Positions 12,076 through 22,663 of a stretch of 64,000 nucleotides of DNA are shown here, in pieces. How positions within the stretch are numbered: the first letter of the stretch is position 1; every line of letters begins with the position of its first letter. This DNA is from Eumeta japonica (lineage: Eukaryota; Arthropoda; Insecta; Lepidoptera; Psychidae), in assembly GCA_005406025.1 (NCBI GenBank), contig BGZK01000182.1, forward strand, positions 124,001 to 188,000. The letters run 5' to 3'. The notes below the pieces were generated by a model. The model had not been told where the DNA came from. It saw only the letters and a program-made list of their open reading frames with translations, and ran no database searches. The position numbers were made by a program, and so were the translations under genes.

Positions 12076-12960
12076 ATTCGAACGATAAAATTATTAAGTA
12101 ATTAGTTTTAGTTACAACTGAAGTAAAAAAAATGTGAATATAAAAAAGTAATTTATGAAATTAAACTGAGCTCAAGATTGCAATTTCTTTCATTAATGAC
12201 TTAAAAGGGAGAAATAAAAGTTTTATCTTTTAAAAAACATAAAGCAAATATGCCAACAATTTTTTTAGATCTGTGCCAGCCTTAATTTAAAAGAAATATT
12301 TACGTGAGGAACTACTGAATATTTACATAGTATGTATGAAATTAAAAAAAAAAATCTGAAATACCTAAAATACCTAATACCTAAAATCTAAAATTTATTA
12401 TTATCAAAAACTATAACGTTTTGAGATTGTAATAGCGATAAAATGTTGTACAAAAGTGGTTAAATTTTATAAAAACGCACAAATCTGTTATGATAAATAT
12501 CATTAATTAAAAATTTTATATTGTCCTTGTGCAATATTAAACAATTAGTTTAAACAAGTATTACTTCAAGTCACGACCATATTAAGTGTATAAAAGCGTA
12601 CTTCAAATTTTAAGCAGATTCACTAAGTTAATACTAAAATGAGTGTTCATGCGAACCTGGCTACAGAACTGTTGTGAGAAAGCACTCTTACGTGTTATGG
12701 TTCGAGAAGCAGCTTAAAGTTCGTTTACTTGTCAACGAGAATACCTTGTAGGTTAACAAGTGCTAACTTAATGACTTCAGCTATTTTAGCGCTTTTAATC
12801 TGCTTTCAATATGAAACAATCGCTAGAAAAATTTAGCGCACGATACCTAATCACTTAAATACAGCGGCTGACGTCAGCAAAATATTTTTACACCACTTAA
12901 AAGTGTTTGTTACATTCTAAGGAATAGACATAACATTGGATTTTTTACATTATTATTGGA
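12076..12960. other. AT-rich non-coding sequence
   Basis: No gene or repeat recognised. Confidence 0.5.
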
Positions 12961-12984
12961 TGCCAACTACCCGTTTCGCTGGGC

Positions 12985-13480
12985 ATACATTAAAATTTAG
13001 CGATGATTAATTTTTTTACGATGCTAGTACGCCCACGTCTTCACTCGCTTGGACCTATAGAGTGAATCCCTTCACCTTTTATGTCGTTCGATTGTGCTGA
13101 CCTAATACTGATCAAAGCCTTATTCTTTCTATCGACGCTGGTTACTCTGTTCGGCCCGGCCCTGGTCCCGCTGTTAATTCCAATATGGTTCCCGATACCG
13201 ATCTTAGTCTTCCTTGGTTGGATTATGTCAATAAAATAAAAAACATTTTTATTATTATTCATACAATTATTACATAAAATGTATCCTATGGGAGATAGGT
13301 AATTTTGTGCTTAAATATAAAGCTTCATGCAAAATTTGATTACAACCCATGCAGCCGTCAGCGAGTGACATACATCAGGCATATTTAACATTTATAATAT
13401 CATAAATAGTTTATAGCTGTCTATAAAAGATTCCGAGTCGAATGCTCAAAGTCACATACAGATACGTTTAGTGGTTTTTA
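12985..13480 (-). repeat. Hexamer-minisatellite element, fullest copy in the window
   Basis: Minus-strand order: a 5' part with GGCTGCATGGGTTGTAATC (about 13360) and an A/T-rich middle. Then a degenerate hexamer tract (13220 to 13080: GGGAACCATATTGG, CGGGACCAGGGCCGGGCCG), then GGTGAAGGGATTCACTC. It ends with CAAGCGAGTGAAGACGTGGG and CGTACTAGC. The terminal phrase resembles the GCGAGCGAAGCCGCGGGCG...CTAGT end of dispersed lepidopteran repeats known to me. The 73-codon minus frame here is a periodicity artefact. Confidence 0.55.
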
Positions 13481-15036
13481 ATTGATATTCAGACAAAAAA
13501 TAATTATTATACATACCCAAGTGAGATATATTAAATAAGTGTTTGCTCGTAGACGAAGCTTGGCAATATCCTTTATTAAGCACTTAATTAAAATTTATTA
13601 AATCCACCTTATATATTACGTTTAAGAAAATGCTAAATATAGTCTTTTCCACCGTGAGATGAGCGCCAGGGAGAGCGCGACGGCCTTGGAAGTCTAGACC
13701 TACTGAAGTCTAGACCTTCTGAAAATTATGGCTAAATATAAATATTCTATTACTAGACAATATTTTCTACTTGGATATTTATACTCTTCTTTACATTTTT
13801 TTTTTTTATTTCACGAACCACATTATCGTGCGTTGCAACATAATATAAGCCTTCCATAGGAGGTATTGTATCGGGGTACTTTATCATCGTACCTGAAATA
13901 TTCCTAAACGCCCCGCGAGTAAATAACCATAATAACTTTGATAAAGTTGGCACGCTTTATGAGAAATGTGTCGTGAAAGATAGAGCTAACAGTATAAATA
14001 AAAATATCGTTCTACCTTTATATTGTCTTCAACAATTTTTATTTAGGTTAGAGATTTTGATCGGCATCTTAATACATTTCGATTTGTTTGCCTTCGGGAG
14101 AACTTCATTAAATCTGCATCTACTAAACATAATATAACAGTCTAGACTATCAAATTTTTGTAATTTGAAATATTCTTACATTCAGTATTTCAATCTGTTT
14201 ATACGTTTTTAACAAAAAACTATGCAGTCGACTAATACAAATATGGTATCATCGCATTGATGTTTCTTGTGCAATTAGTAAAAATACCTTAATTTAAAAT
14301 AATTATTATGGGAGTTATTTTTGTTATTTAATAGTTACATTAAAAATATTATTATTTGTCAGTATTTATACGTACCACGTAGATAATAATATTGGGAAGA
14401 ACATATGTACTTTAATTAATAATCATACATAATGAAACCAGACGGAAGGGCAAATAATTATTTGCTATTAATTACTTGACAGTTTTCAATGCTAAACTTG
14501 ACAAATTATTGCTGAAAGTTGTATGATTTTTTTGTAATACATTCCTATGTCCGATTTATTGAAGATTTTTTAGAATTCTTCTTAAATTACTTGCTTCATT
14601 CTTTAGAAAGCCTATTATAGAGTCGTTCCCGGACTTTGGATTCGTATCGATTATGTTAGTCAAAGAAAATAGATCTTTAATAAGAATTTTGATGTAAATA
14701 CTTGAATTTTTGATATAAGTTTTTTGAAAGATCCAAGAACGGACTGTATAAAGTTTTTTTTAATCATCCCCCAGAAGTGATGTAAGAAAAAATTAAAAAA
14801 ATGTTTGTTTTTCAAATTCTGGGAAAATGGTGAGAACTAAAAAATGAAACTTGAAATAAAAGTTTTAGAGCACCAAGTTTTATTAAAAATCATGTCTTTA
14901 CTTTTATCACTATTATCAAAATTAACCGGATAAGGTGACTAAAAACTAGGGAATGATAGTAACAAATTTAAAATATCAAAAGTTGTTGAAAAATTGATAC
15001 ATTAAATATTTTCATTACGAAAATTATAAACTTTAA
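13481..15036. other. AT-rich non-coding sequence
   Basis: No gene recognised. The 66-codon minus frame 13753-13953 is not recognisable. A small direct repeat (AGTCTAGACCTACTGA / AGTCTAGACCTTCTGA) lies at about 13691-13722. Confidence 0.45.
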
Positions 15037-15910
15037 TTTCAAATATATTTTGATATTAAAGCATCTTGTACTCAGACATTGTCCAATGAGTTGGTGGAAA
15101 ATTCATCCATAACGGTATGTTCCGTCAGCTCGCAAAATAACTCAAATGTTTCTTATACAACTATATACTTGACGTGTGATAACTCCATAAACAAGAATTA
15201 TAGTAAATTATTAAATTACGAACGTGATACACAACGCCTGAAATCAGAAATTTTAAGTTTAAATACATCTTTGCAGTCGACATCTGCAAAATATAAACAA
15301 GCGCAAAAGAAGATCGGTGAGCACACTTCGGCAATGGATAATTTAATAGAAATCAATAAATATAACTATGGAAAGTTCGAATCACTAATAACAAAACAGT
15401 TGTTGTGAGACGTCTCCCATCAACGACACGCGTCCGGAGTGTCCGACGCGCCGGCCGCTGTGTCGCCGCATTTGTAACACGTCTTGTCGCACGTGATAGT
15501 AAACGCAAATGACCAAAATACTACAGCGATGAGCTCGGAAAGTCGATGGGCTTGCAACTAGACCGTCGCTTACTAAACCTACTAGATATCTGTATGCCAG
15601 GAGCTTCATTTTTAGGAAAAAAATGCTAAAACTAATTTCGATTCCAACACTATAATGATAATTCTAATTGGTAGAAGGGAAAAGTCGCAAAAAAAATATT
15701 GTTAAATGCTTTTCAACACTAAATAGCATTGCGAATCTAGATAAAGTAATTTTTTTTGCTTATCCTTTCAGCCAAAACTTAATAGCAAAAGAAAATCAGT
15801 ACAGACACAAACTAAATGTTAATATGCATAAACTGACACGTTGTTGCTCACACAAATGTCATTTTATTCACACCGATAGAATTATTGGTAAATATTTTAA
15901 TTGACAAGAA
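15037..15910 (+). mobile_element. Non-LTR retrotransposon ORF1 relic (coiled coil plus probable esterase-like part)
   Basis: Open from about 15037 to 15408 without an ATG near its start. The segment NYERDTQRLKSEILSLNTSL has the heptad look of a short coiled coil, as in LINE ORF1 proteins. After a stop at 15408, shifted frames give SDELGKSMGLQLDRRLL and ICMPGASF. These match the spacing of the SGNH-esterase-like domain found in CR1-group ORF1s (D-x-x-G-x-G/M followed by PGA). A 78-codon frame (15668-15904) with KVIFFAYPFSQNLIAKENQY and HKLNVNMHKLTRCCSHKCHF continues that domain. The frameshifts make it a pseudogene. It sits directly upstream of the matching ORF2 relic. The esterase assignment is inference from motif spacing. 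Confidence 0.6.
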
Positions 15911-16140
15911 GGCAGTATTTTTTTTTTTCAAAATTTATTATACAACAATTAGCAGAGTCACTAAGTTATGGACAAACAATTATGTGCTTCTATTAGGCAT
16001 TTGACATCAATTATGATTTAAGTTAGTTCCTAAGACAATAGAGGTAACCTTTTGCAAATTTTTGGCATTACATAAGAACTTTAATAACGCAGTAACAAGA
16101 AAAGCCAACAATAACATTGTATTAGTAGCTGAAGTTCCTA

Positions 16141-16732
16141 ATGACTGAGAGAAAAAAATATAACAGCAAAAAATGTACATTCAATCTAGTGCCTAAAAAT
16201 ACTCAGGGAATACTTAGCAAGGTACTGGAAATAGAATTATTTATAAACTATAGCGATATCGATATATTATGTGTAACAGAACATTGGCTTAGAAGTCACC
16301 AGCTCATGTTTAGCTTCAGTATGCACCAGGTAGCAAGTTCGTTCAGCAGAGAAAAAGCTATACATGGCAGCTCACTGATAATAGCTAAAAACAATATAAA
16401 ATGCAAAAAAATGATAATATTGTGAGCCTATGTGTTCAACGAATTATTGAAGTGGCCTGCAGATAACTTGAACGGCTTATTGTATTAAGCGTGTACAGAC
16501 CCCCCAGTTTTCGTATGACGTCTTCGAAAGAGTAATGGATGTATATTATAATTTAGAAAATTTATACCTGCAGCAGACTAGGATCACAGGTGCTTCCTCA
16601 ACTTGCGTCTATAATATGTTCACAAATATTAAACCACAGTACAAGTTGGTGATAAACATATTATCATCTGACCATTGTGGACAGCCAGCTACGTTTGAAA
16701 TCATTGCTGAACAAAAAATAAAACAAAAATAG
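16141..16732 (+). mobile_element. Non-LTR retrotransposon ORF2 relic, APE-type endonuclease
   Basis: Frame 16141-16425 carries NTQGILSKVLEIELFINYSD, DIDILCVTEHWL (the metal-binding Glu of the TEH motif) and SFSREKAIHGSSLI. After a gap, the frame 16535-16732 has the C-terminal landmarks TRITGASSTCVYNM and LSSDHCGQPATFEI; the SDH motif is the catalytic Asp/His of this endonuclease fold. Between them YRPP-like sequence can be seen in a shifted frame (VYRPPSFRMTSSK, about 16490). The core with the second Asp/Asn (GDFN) is deleted, so the enzyme cannot be active. It is part of the same element as 15037-15910 and 17225-18685. Confidence 0.85.
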
Positions 16733-17230
16733 TACCTGTGAACACTGGTCGTCTTGAGCAGTTCGAGGTAATGTACTAATAAAGATTGTTAATATGAAAT
16801 ATTATAACGACCCTAATGAAATGTATGGTTCATTGTTGACTGTGGTCTGAATGTAATAAAGTATTTAGATCAAAAATATTAATGTTAAAAATGCCTTATC
16901 TTTTAGCGATTGAGTGACGGTGGATATACATACTAGCAGGCGTAGATTATATTTTACGAGGAAAGATTGTATAATAAATCGGATGTGCTTATAAATTATC
17001 TAGGAAATGATTCCAAAGAATTTAAGCCGCAGAATCAATATTTATCTGTAATTAAATAAAAAAAATGCAGATATGATTAAAACTACTTGAAATATAGTCA
17101 ATAGAAAAATTAGAAAACACACAACGCGTCATTCATAATTTCGAATATAAATCGCCGATAAAATTTTATACAAAAATATAGATGTGGCTTTTGCTTCTGA
17201 AAAATTTTTTTACGAATATTCCACTTATAA
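16733..17230 (+). mobile_element. Decayed linker of the same LINE ORF2
   Basis: Scattered in shifted frames are DPNEMYGSLL-like residues (about 16810) and other pieces expected between endonuclease and RT. They are heavily broken. No intact frame. Confidence 0.5.
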
Positions 17231-18205
17231 CTCCACAACTTTTAAAGTCATCGCCCACTCTCGCTGAATCTCTATTGAAGCGTCACGTCGATGGTTGAGG
17301 CGTTGCCTTTGAATTTGCACATGACAATTATAATGAAGCCTTTAAATCTATAAAATGAAAAAGACCGCTGCTCTTGATAATTTCTCTATAAAAATAATTA
17401 ATTCAATAATAGACTGCGTTGCTCTGTGTTTAGTCTCGATTTTTAATGCTTGTATTGATGATGATGGTGGTGGGTGGTGATGATGGTGGTGGGTGGTGAT
17501 GATGGTGGTGGGTGGTGATGATGGTGTGTTTCCAGATCTAATGAAGTAAAGTAAAATGATTTCAATATTTAAATCCTGTAGTATATACGACCCTTCGAAC
17601 TTTAGACCGATATCAATACTACCGACACAGTAAAATTTTCGAAAAACTGATCGTAAATCAACTATCGTGGTATTTTTATAACAATAATTTGATGAACGTT
17701 AAACAGTTTGGATTCACATGGGGTCGCTCAACAACCGAAGCCGGTGTTGAGCTCATTCAACAGATTTTTGATGTCTGGGAGGAGCCACGGGATGTAATTA
17801 GTGTTTTTTGTAATTTGCCCAAGGCATTTGATTCGTTCATAATGATACATTGATCAAGATACTACGTCACTACAACGTCAAGTGGTTTACAATTAACAAT
17901 ATTTTGCCCAATGAGAAGAAAACAAAAACAATTAAATGTTCAATGTCTAATACAAAGAAAAATAGAATAATAGAATAAGAATAATAAAATAGAATAACAC
18001 AAAGTAAAATAAATTGGTCGACACAAACGTAATAATTAGGGACGATATACTGGATATTGTGGAGACGATTTCATTTCTTAGTCGAGATCTAGATACTAAG
18101 TTACAGTGGAATTTCCATATAAGTCAATTGGCAAAAAGTTTAGTTCTGCAGCACGTGCAGTCAAAAAAATTCGGTGGCTTACAAATGAAAATACCGCAAG
18201 ATTAG
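17231..18205 (+). mobile_element. Non-LTR retrotransposon RT relic, catalytic core deleted
   Basis: The order of RT blocks is preserved in broken frames. SPTLAESLLK lies at about 17257, IDCVALCLVSIFNACIDD at about 17415-17465, FPDLMK at about 17530, and DPSNFRPISILPT at about 17588. SKIFEKLIVNQL follows at about 17640, QFGFTWGRSTTEAGVELIQQ at about 17700, and PKAFDS, the damaged (D/S)KAFD catalytic block, at about 17820. Then ILRHYNVK passes directly into WFTINNILPNEKKTKTIKC. The YxDD-containing palm segment normally between them is missing. Frame 18014-18205 gives FLSRDLDTKLQWNFHISQLA. A 19-bp minisatellite interrupts the frame at 17459-17526. Confidence 0.85.
17459..17526 (+). repeat. 19-bp minisatellite inside RT coding sequence
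   Basis: Three perfect tandem units of TGATGATGGTGGTGGGTGG (17459-17515) plus an 11-base partial unit. The flanks read IFNACIDD on the left and (G)VFPDLMK on the right, residues that are adjacent in the protein family. The array therefore appears to have grown out of the GATGATGGTG codons themselves. Confidence 0.9.
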
Positions 18206-18685
18206 TTTACTTTGGACGTAGATCATAGTCGTATGACCTATGGAATTTTATTATGGAGTCATGCAGCCGATATAAACACAATTTTTGTGTTACAGAAGCG
18301 GACTATTCGTATCACTTATATTTTGAGACCAATAGCAATTTTCAAAGAAAAATTTAAAGGAATAAATGTTTTAATTGCATCGTCATAATACATATACGAA
18401 AACCTGGTATATGCCAAAAGAAATATTAAATCGTTCCAAAAAATGACCGACATTCATAATATTAATACTAGACAACAGAATGACCTTGTTGCTCATAAGA
18501 CGAGACTGAGCAAAGTTAACAAATTATTTAAGGGGCAATATGTACGCTTTTATAATAAGACCCCAGTTGAAATTCAAAATTTTCCATTTAATATATTTAA
18601 AACAATAATTAAAAAAAAGTTATATGGTAAGAGATATTATGCCATATCTGTATATATTAACGAGAAAAACCCGTGGGACTGAACT
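18206..18685 (+). mobile_element. C-terminal end of the same LINE ORF2
   Basis: In shifted frames: RLVYFG, MTYGILLWSHAADINTIFVL and QKRTIRITYILRP (18230-18330). A last intact frame, 18443-18682, contains IHNINTRQQNDLVAHKTRLS, KVNKLFKGQYVRFYNKTP and ends NEKNPWD. This is the typical ORF2 C-terminus of this family and the stop at 18680 looks original. The 3' UTR is not clearly delimited. Confidence 0.85.
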
Positions 18686-19865
18686 GCTCGACTATCAAGC
18701 TATTTCAAGTAATTTTCAAATATTGTCCTACTTTTATTAACTATTTATCATGCATCTTTGTGAGAAAGCGAAAAATGAATCAGCATTCATTACTCTTGTT
18801 TAGACACAAACCCAGAGCAATAACCTAATATAAGACATTTAATGGATAAGAAAAGGTTTTGATTTGTAGGGCCTAAGCCGAATGACAACAAAATCCACAA
18901 ACACTTGTTAATGTACAGAAAAATATCGTTATAAAAAACTTCACTCTCTATATACAAAACTCACATTATCGAAGAAAGTAACAAATATCAGGAAGGAACT
19001 GTTGTTTGAATGTACATAAAATGTTGCCAATTAAAAGGCTAGTGAATGTCCTCAGAGGGAGTTAACATACAAATCAATTCTGACAACCGAAAATATGCAG
19101 TCGGTGCTCATTAATGGGTTTTACCTGAAGCGTCTGTTTGTCGGGTTACGAAAATATTGATATTTATTACCCTTTTCCTGCCATTTTTATTGCTGCAATT
19201 CCCTAAGAAATATGACATTTAGCAAATACAACTTGAGATACGACGGAGGCCCTAGACCTTTTTCGGTAAACGGTAGTTGGTTGTTTTTTATTGCAAATAT
19301 AATCGTATTTTTTGCACCATACATATTTTGTTTACAACAAATATAGGATGTTTACACTTTTGTAGTATTCCATGTTATGTTATTATTCAATTCAATTATG
19401 ATGATATTCAAAATCCTATACAGCACTAGGAATGTATCTCGGTTCCAAATTAGGCTTAGATACAGTCTGATTAATTTAACCAACAGTCGAACAGGGCAAT
19501 TCGATCCCTAGCATTCGTTCGGTTTTCTGCCTGCAGAGAACGCTACCGGCAAAACACTCAATTATCCTGAAAATGCGCATTTATTTCCAGCCGTCCGCCC
19601 CGGGGGCCGATCTACTTCCACGACTTCTTCGTTATTTTCTCCAGGCGTTCCATTAGCATGGAACTTATTCTGTTAACAACCAAATCAATCCCTTGTCGTC
19701 CGTTATTTTTAGTGATGAAACGGGATAATCCATTAACGGTTGCGAGGATTTAATTAATTATAAATACGGCATCAAATGAGAGGATAATATAAGAAGCGAA
19801 ACTGACTATTAATTCTGTTTTGTTTTATAATATTTGATTAAATCATTTTATATTAATACACTATA
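18686..19865. other. Non-coding; GC-balanced segment at 19540-19760
   Basis: No gene or repeat recognised. The 19540-19760 stretch (CCGTCCGCCCCGGGGGCCG, then TTAATTAATTATAAAT) is more complex than its surroundings and could be single-copy conserved non-coding DNA. This is speculative. Confidence 0.35.
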
Positions 19866-20050
19866 CAAAAGGGCGGTAACTCAATGTTGAGGCGCACGAT
19901 TCTTCTGCTAGAGTCGTGAATTTTGAATCCAAACGTATGCACCTATGAGTTATTTTTAAAGTTTACTTATTTTTTTTTATTCTGTTATAGCGAATCGCCA
20001 TATAACCTGTACTTCGAGAGGAGATAGAAACTACACTCGGGTCGTGTGAA
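19866..20050 (+). repeat. tRNA-derived SINE-like sequence
   Basis: Starts GGGCGGTAACTCAATGTTGA, a degenerate A-box region. It continues CGATTCTTCTGCTAGAGTCG and then TTTTGAATCCAAACG, a degenerate B box, followed by TATGCACCTATGAGTTATTT. Spacing of the two boxes fits a tRNA-related RNA polymerase III promoter. The tRNA body has no proper acceptor stem, so it is a SINE head, not a tRNA gene. Confidence 0.5.
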
Positions 20051-20147
20051 TTAAATACAGCGATAGGCTCGAAGGTTGTTGCGTTGGGTTCCAATTACTA
20101 CGATAATGAATGCTCACCAAAGAATATTGTCAATTATGAAAGCGATA

Positions 20148-20245
20148 AGGGGCCATCCATAAATTTCGTCCCACAAATTTCATGATGACGTGACGTCACA
20201 CATTACCTTATTTTAAATTTAGAACTTACTGGCCGTTAACCGCGC
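20148..20245 (+). repeat. Dispersed repeat with GGGGCCATCCAT head
   Basis: AAGGGGCCATCCATAAATTT is followed by CGTCCCACAAATTTCATG and GATGACGTGACGTCACAC. This head sequence is a frequent dispersed repeat in insect genomes known to me. It contains a TGACGTCA palindrome. The copy fades after about 100 bases. Confidence 0.5.
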
Positions 20246-20384
20246 AATTCACTGGCCGTAAATTAAATATTTATAAATTAGAATTTATTGTTCTTTTATT
20301 AATTAAATATGTCCGCTGTTATGCTCGCGTATACATATAATAAATTCCCCCCAATTACGATGTCGATTACAGTCGAAATATTTA

Positions 20385-20652
20385 TTGAACGATTTGGATT
20401 CACATGAGTCGCTCAACAACTAAAGCTGGTGTTGCTCTTATTCAGCACATTTTTGAGGTCTGGGAGGATTCACGAGACGCAATTAGTGATATATCCAAGG
20501 TATTTGACTGCATTCATCATGAGAAATTGCGTTCATCATGGCATCCATAACATTAACACTAGACTTAAGAATGACCTTGCTGCTCCTAAAACCCGTCTAA
20601 GCAAAGTTAACAAACGTTTAAGGGGAACTGTGTGCGCTTTTATAAGTTTAGG
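20385..20652 (+). mobile_element. Internally deleted LINE RT fragment, second copy
   Basis: Same family as the 15.0-18.7 kb element. ERFGFT, SLNN/QQLKLVLLLFSTF-type frameshifted RT (GFTWGRSTTxAGVxLIQ equivalent) and the FDCIHHEKLR block come first. They are followed at once by HHGIHNINTRLKNDLAAPK and TRLSKVNKRL from the extreme C-terminus. Everything from the palm to the thumb is absent. The junction lies in the CATCAT-rich sequence at about 20515-20550. The copy stops at about 20650 where a minus-strand element begins. Confidence 0.8.
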
Positions 20653-21408
20653 CCATTATTATTATTAGGAATAAGAAGTTTATACACCTTAAGATATCTA
20701 GCATCAATACTAAGAGCTAAGTGATGCAAGTCCAAAGGACATATGCTGTTAGCACCTGTAACTTTGAGTTCGCTAGAACTAGCAACGACTATAAATAGAT
20801 ATCGTTTATTTATGTTGCAAATTGTGTTGAATTGAGACATGTGACAAAGTTGCATAAAGTCAAGAAGGAAATAAGCCCTTTTGTCAACAGGATCTATGAC
20901 AGTAAGGGTATAAGAGTTAATTGAACGCATCCATGTTAAGTGATGGTTATTGAAATTACCAATCAGCACAAATTTACTATGTTTCTTATTGTTCAGAATT
21001 ATTTTTTGACAGTTATTGTAAAACACAGCAATATTGCCATTCGTTAAATGATTGGAAAAATGACATACACAATTATTTATAAAAGTATTGCTGTTGTTAT
21101 TTGATAATATATTAATCCAAATGTCCTCTATACTATTATAATTTCCTATGAGGTTTGACGAATAACATGCAAGTTCTTCTTAATAACAATGAGAACACTG
21201 CTGCTACATTTTTTGTTTACAGAAGTTGTGAAACGGCCCTTACAAAAACGCTATACTGCAAGTCAAACATTTCACCGTCAAAGATAGAATCGTCTAAATT
21301 TGTTTCAATAAGGCATACAACATCATAGTTACAATTCAATGCACTAATATAAAACTCAGTAGTTTTTGTTTTGATTCTATTAACATTTTAATAATATAAA
21401 CTAATCAT
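20640..21408 (-). mobile_element. Jockey-like non-LTR retrotransposon ORF2 start (endonuclease), truncated
   Basis: Read on the minus strand, a start codon at 21408 opens MISLYYLNVNRIKTKTTEFY, then CNYDVVCLIETNLDDSIFDG, the N-terminal endonuclease motifs N and E of a Jockey-type ORF2. After frameshifts, the frame 21026-20640 has KFVLIGNFNNHHLTW (GDFN-type catalytic block, Asp replaced by Asn), FMQLCHMSQFNTICNINKR and PLDLHHLALSI (position of the SDHxP motif, also altered). The RT is missing because the element is cut at about 20640, next to the plus-strand LINE fragment. It lies 77 bases downstream of the ORF1 stop at 21485. Confidence 0.85.
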
Positions 21409-21484
21409 TTTCGAGCAAAAAAGACCAAAAGAGATGGACCAAAAAGTAAAAAACTAATACAATTAAAAGAAAATTAAGAAAGAT

Positions 21485-22663
21485 TTATTTGTGCAACTTA
21501 TTAAAAAGAGCAATATCTCTAATTCGCAAAGCAAATCCACTATCGTCCCTAAGTCCAAATTTAACCCAAACATATTTGTGATTATTTTCCCTGGCGTATT
21601 TTCTTGCAGCAGCGTTTAATTGTTTACACTCATGAGAAAGATGTTCCGCAATATAGATTTTTCAACTTTCACTAGCGATATCGACATGCTTAGAATTGAG
21701 CGTGTCTTTAGGATTAGCCTTGTTGAAGCGATGCGTAGTAAAAAGTACGAGATCTTGAAGACGTGGTGAGGCCACGGTGACAAGAATGTTGCGAGGTTTG
21801 TCTGACGACCTTTTGCGTCGTCTGACGACGAATTTTTGCGATTCGACGGCACAAATATTAGTTTCTAATATGGAACACTCTATAGCAGTACAGATTTTCT
21901 TAAATATAGTCTAAACATTTTCATTGCGGCTTTCAGGTACCGCCCGTACCTCTGTGTTATAAGCTCGTGAAGTTTTTTCTACAGATTATTTTATTTACTT
22001 ATTATATTATAGATTTATATAATATCCGGTTATTTAATGATTTAATTTACATTTCCAATGTCAGTTGTTCCTACCTAATTCTTAATTATTATGACATTTT
22101 TATTAATTTTGAATTTCAAGTCATTCTACTCTTCTACAATGAAGTCTGTCGTTTTAGTAAAATCACTCTTAAGAACGGAAATAGCAGAATTCCGTTCAGT
22201 AATGATCATGGCTTTGACATCGGCTATTAAAGCGAAGCGTAGATTTTGCATGACAGCTGATGTGGGAGCTAGTTTTTGATCGTATAATGAGCTTATGTTT
22301 TCAATAGTGAGAGGTGATTCTTTCATAGGTGTATTCTTTTCCATGATAAAGGATGATTTATTGTCACTACGACTATTATTCTCGACATTCTCGTTAAGCA
22401 GGTCTGCCGACTTCGCCGTATCGTCCATAGAGAATGAAAATTGTTTACTTACCGGTGCTTTATCACTTGTATTGCGACGTGTGATATACTTGCAAGAAGG
22501 GCAGCGCCAATAACGATTTAAATAATGTTTGTTGGTAATGTATTAAGCGATAGTCATACATAAGAACGCATAATGATAATATTTCATGCATGAAAAACTT
22601 TGAAGCCATTCATTCGAGTCAATTTTACTGTTACAAGCCAAGCAATTCATGTCTCGTGCAGGG
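21485..22663 (-). mobile_element. Jockey-like retrotransposon ORF1 with PHD-like zinc finger (pseudogene)
   Basis: Minus strand. A likely start at 22663 gives MNCLACNSKIDSNEW, then SCMKYYHYAFLCM and, after an in-frame stop, YWRCPSCKYIT. The Cys/His pattern (CxxC...C...H...C...WxCPxC) is that of a PHD-like finger as found in some Jockey/CR1-group ORF1s. Frame 22428-22126 follows (PLTIENISSLYDQKLAPTSA, then FTKTTDFIVEE, a possible coiled coil). Near the end, shifted frames give KYARENNHKYVWVKFGLRDD, SGFALRIRDIALF and a stop at 21485. Several stops and frameshifts mean it is dead. Positive-strand frames in this interval are shadows. Confidence 0.75.

Noticed and set aside
17459..17526. CRISPR-like array
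   Set aside because: Units are directly adjacent with no spacers and lie inside an insect LINE; it is a minisatellite.
22091..22513. Plus-strand ORFs (62 and 72 codons)
   Set aside because: Shadows of the minus-strand retrotransposon ORF1.
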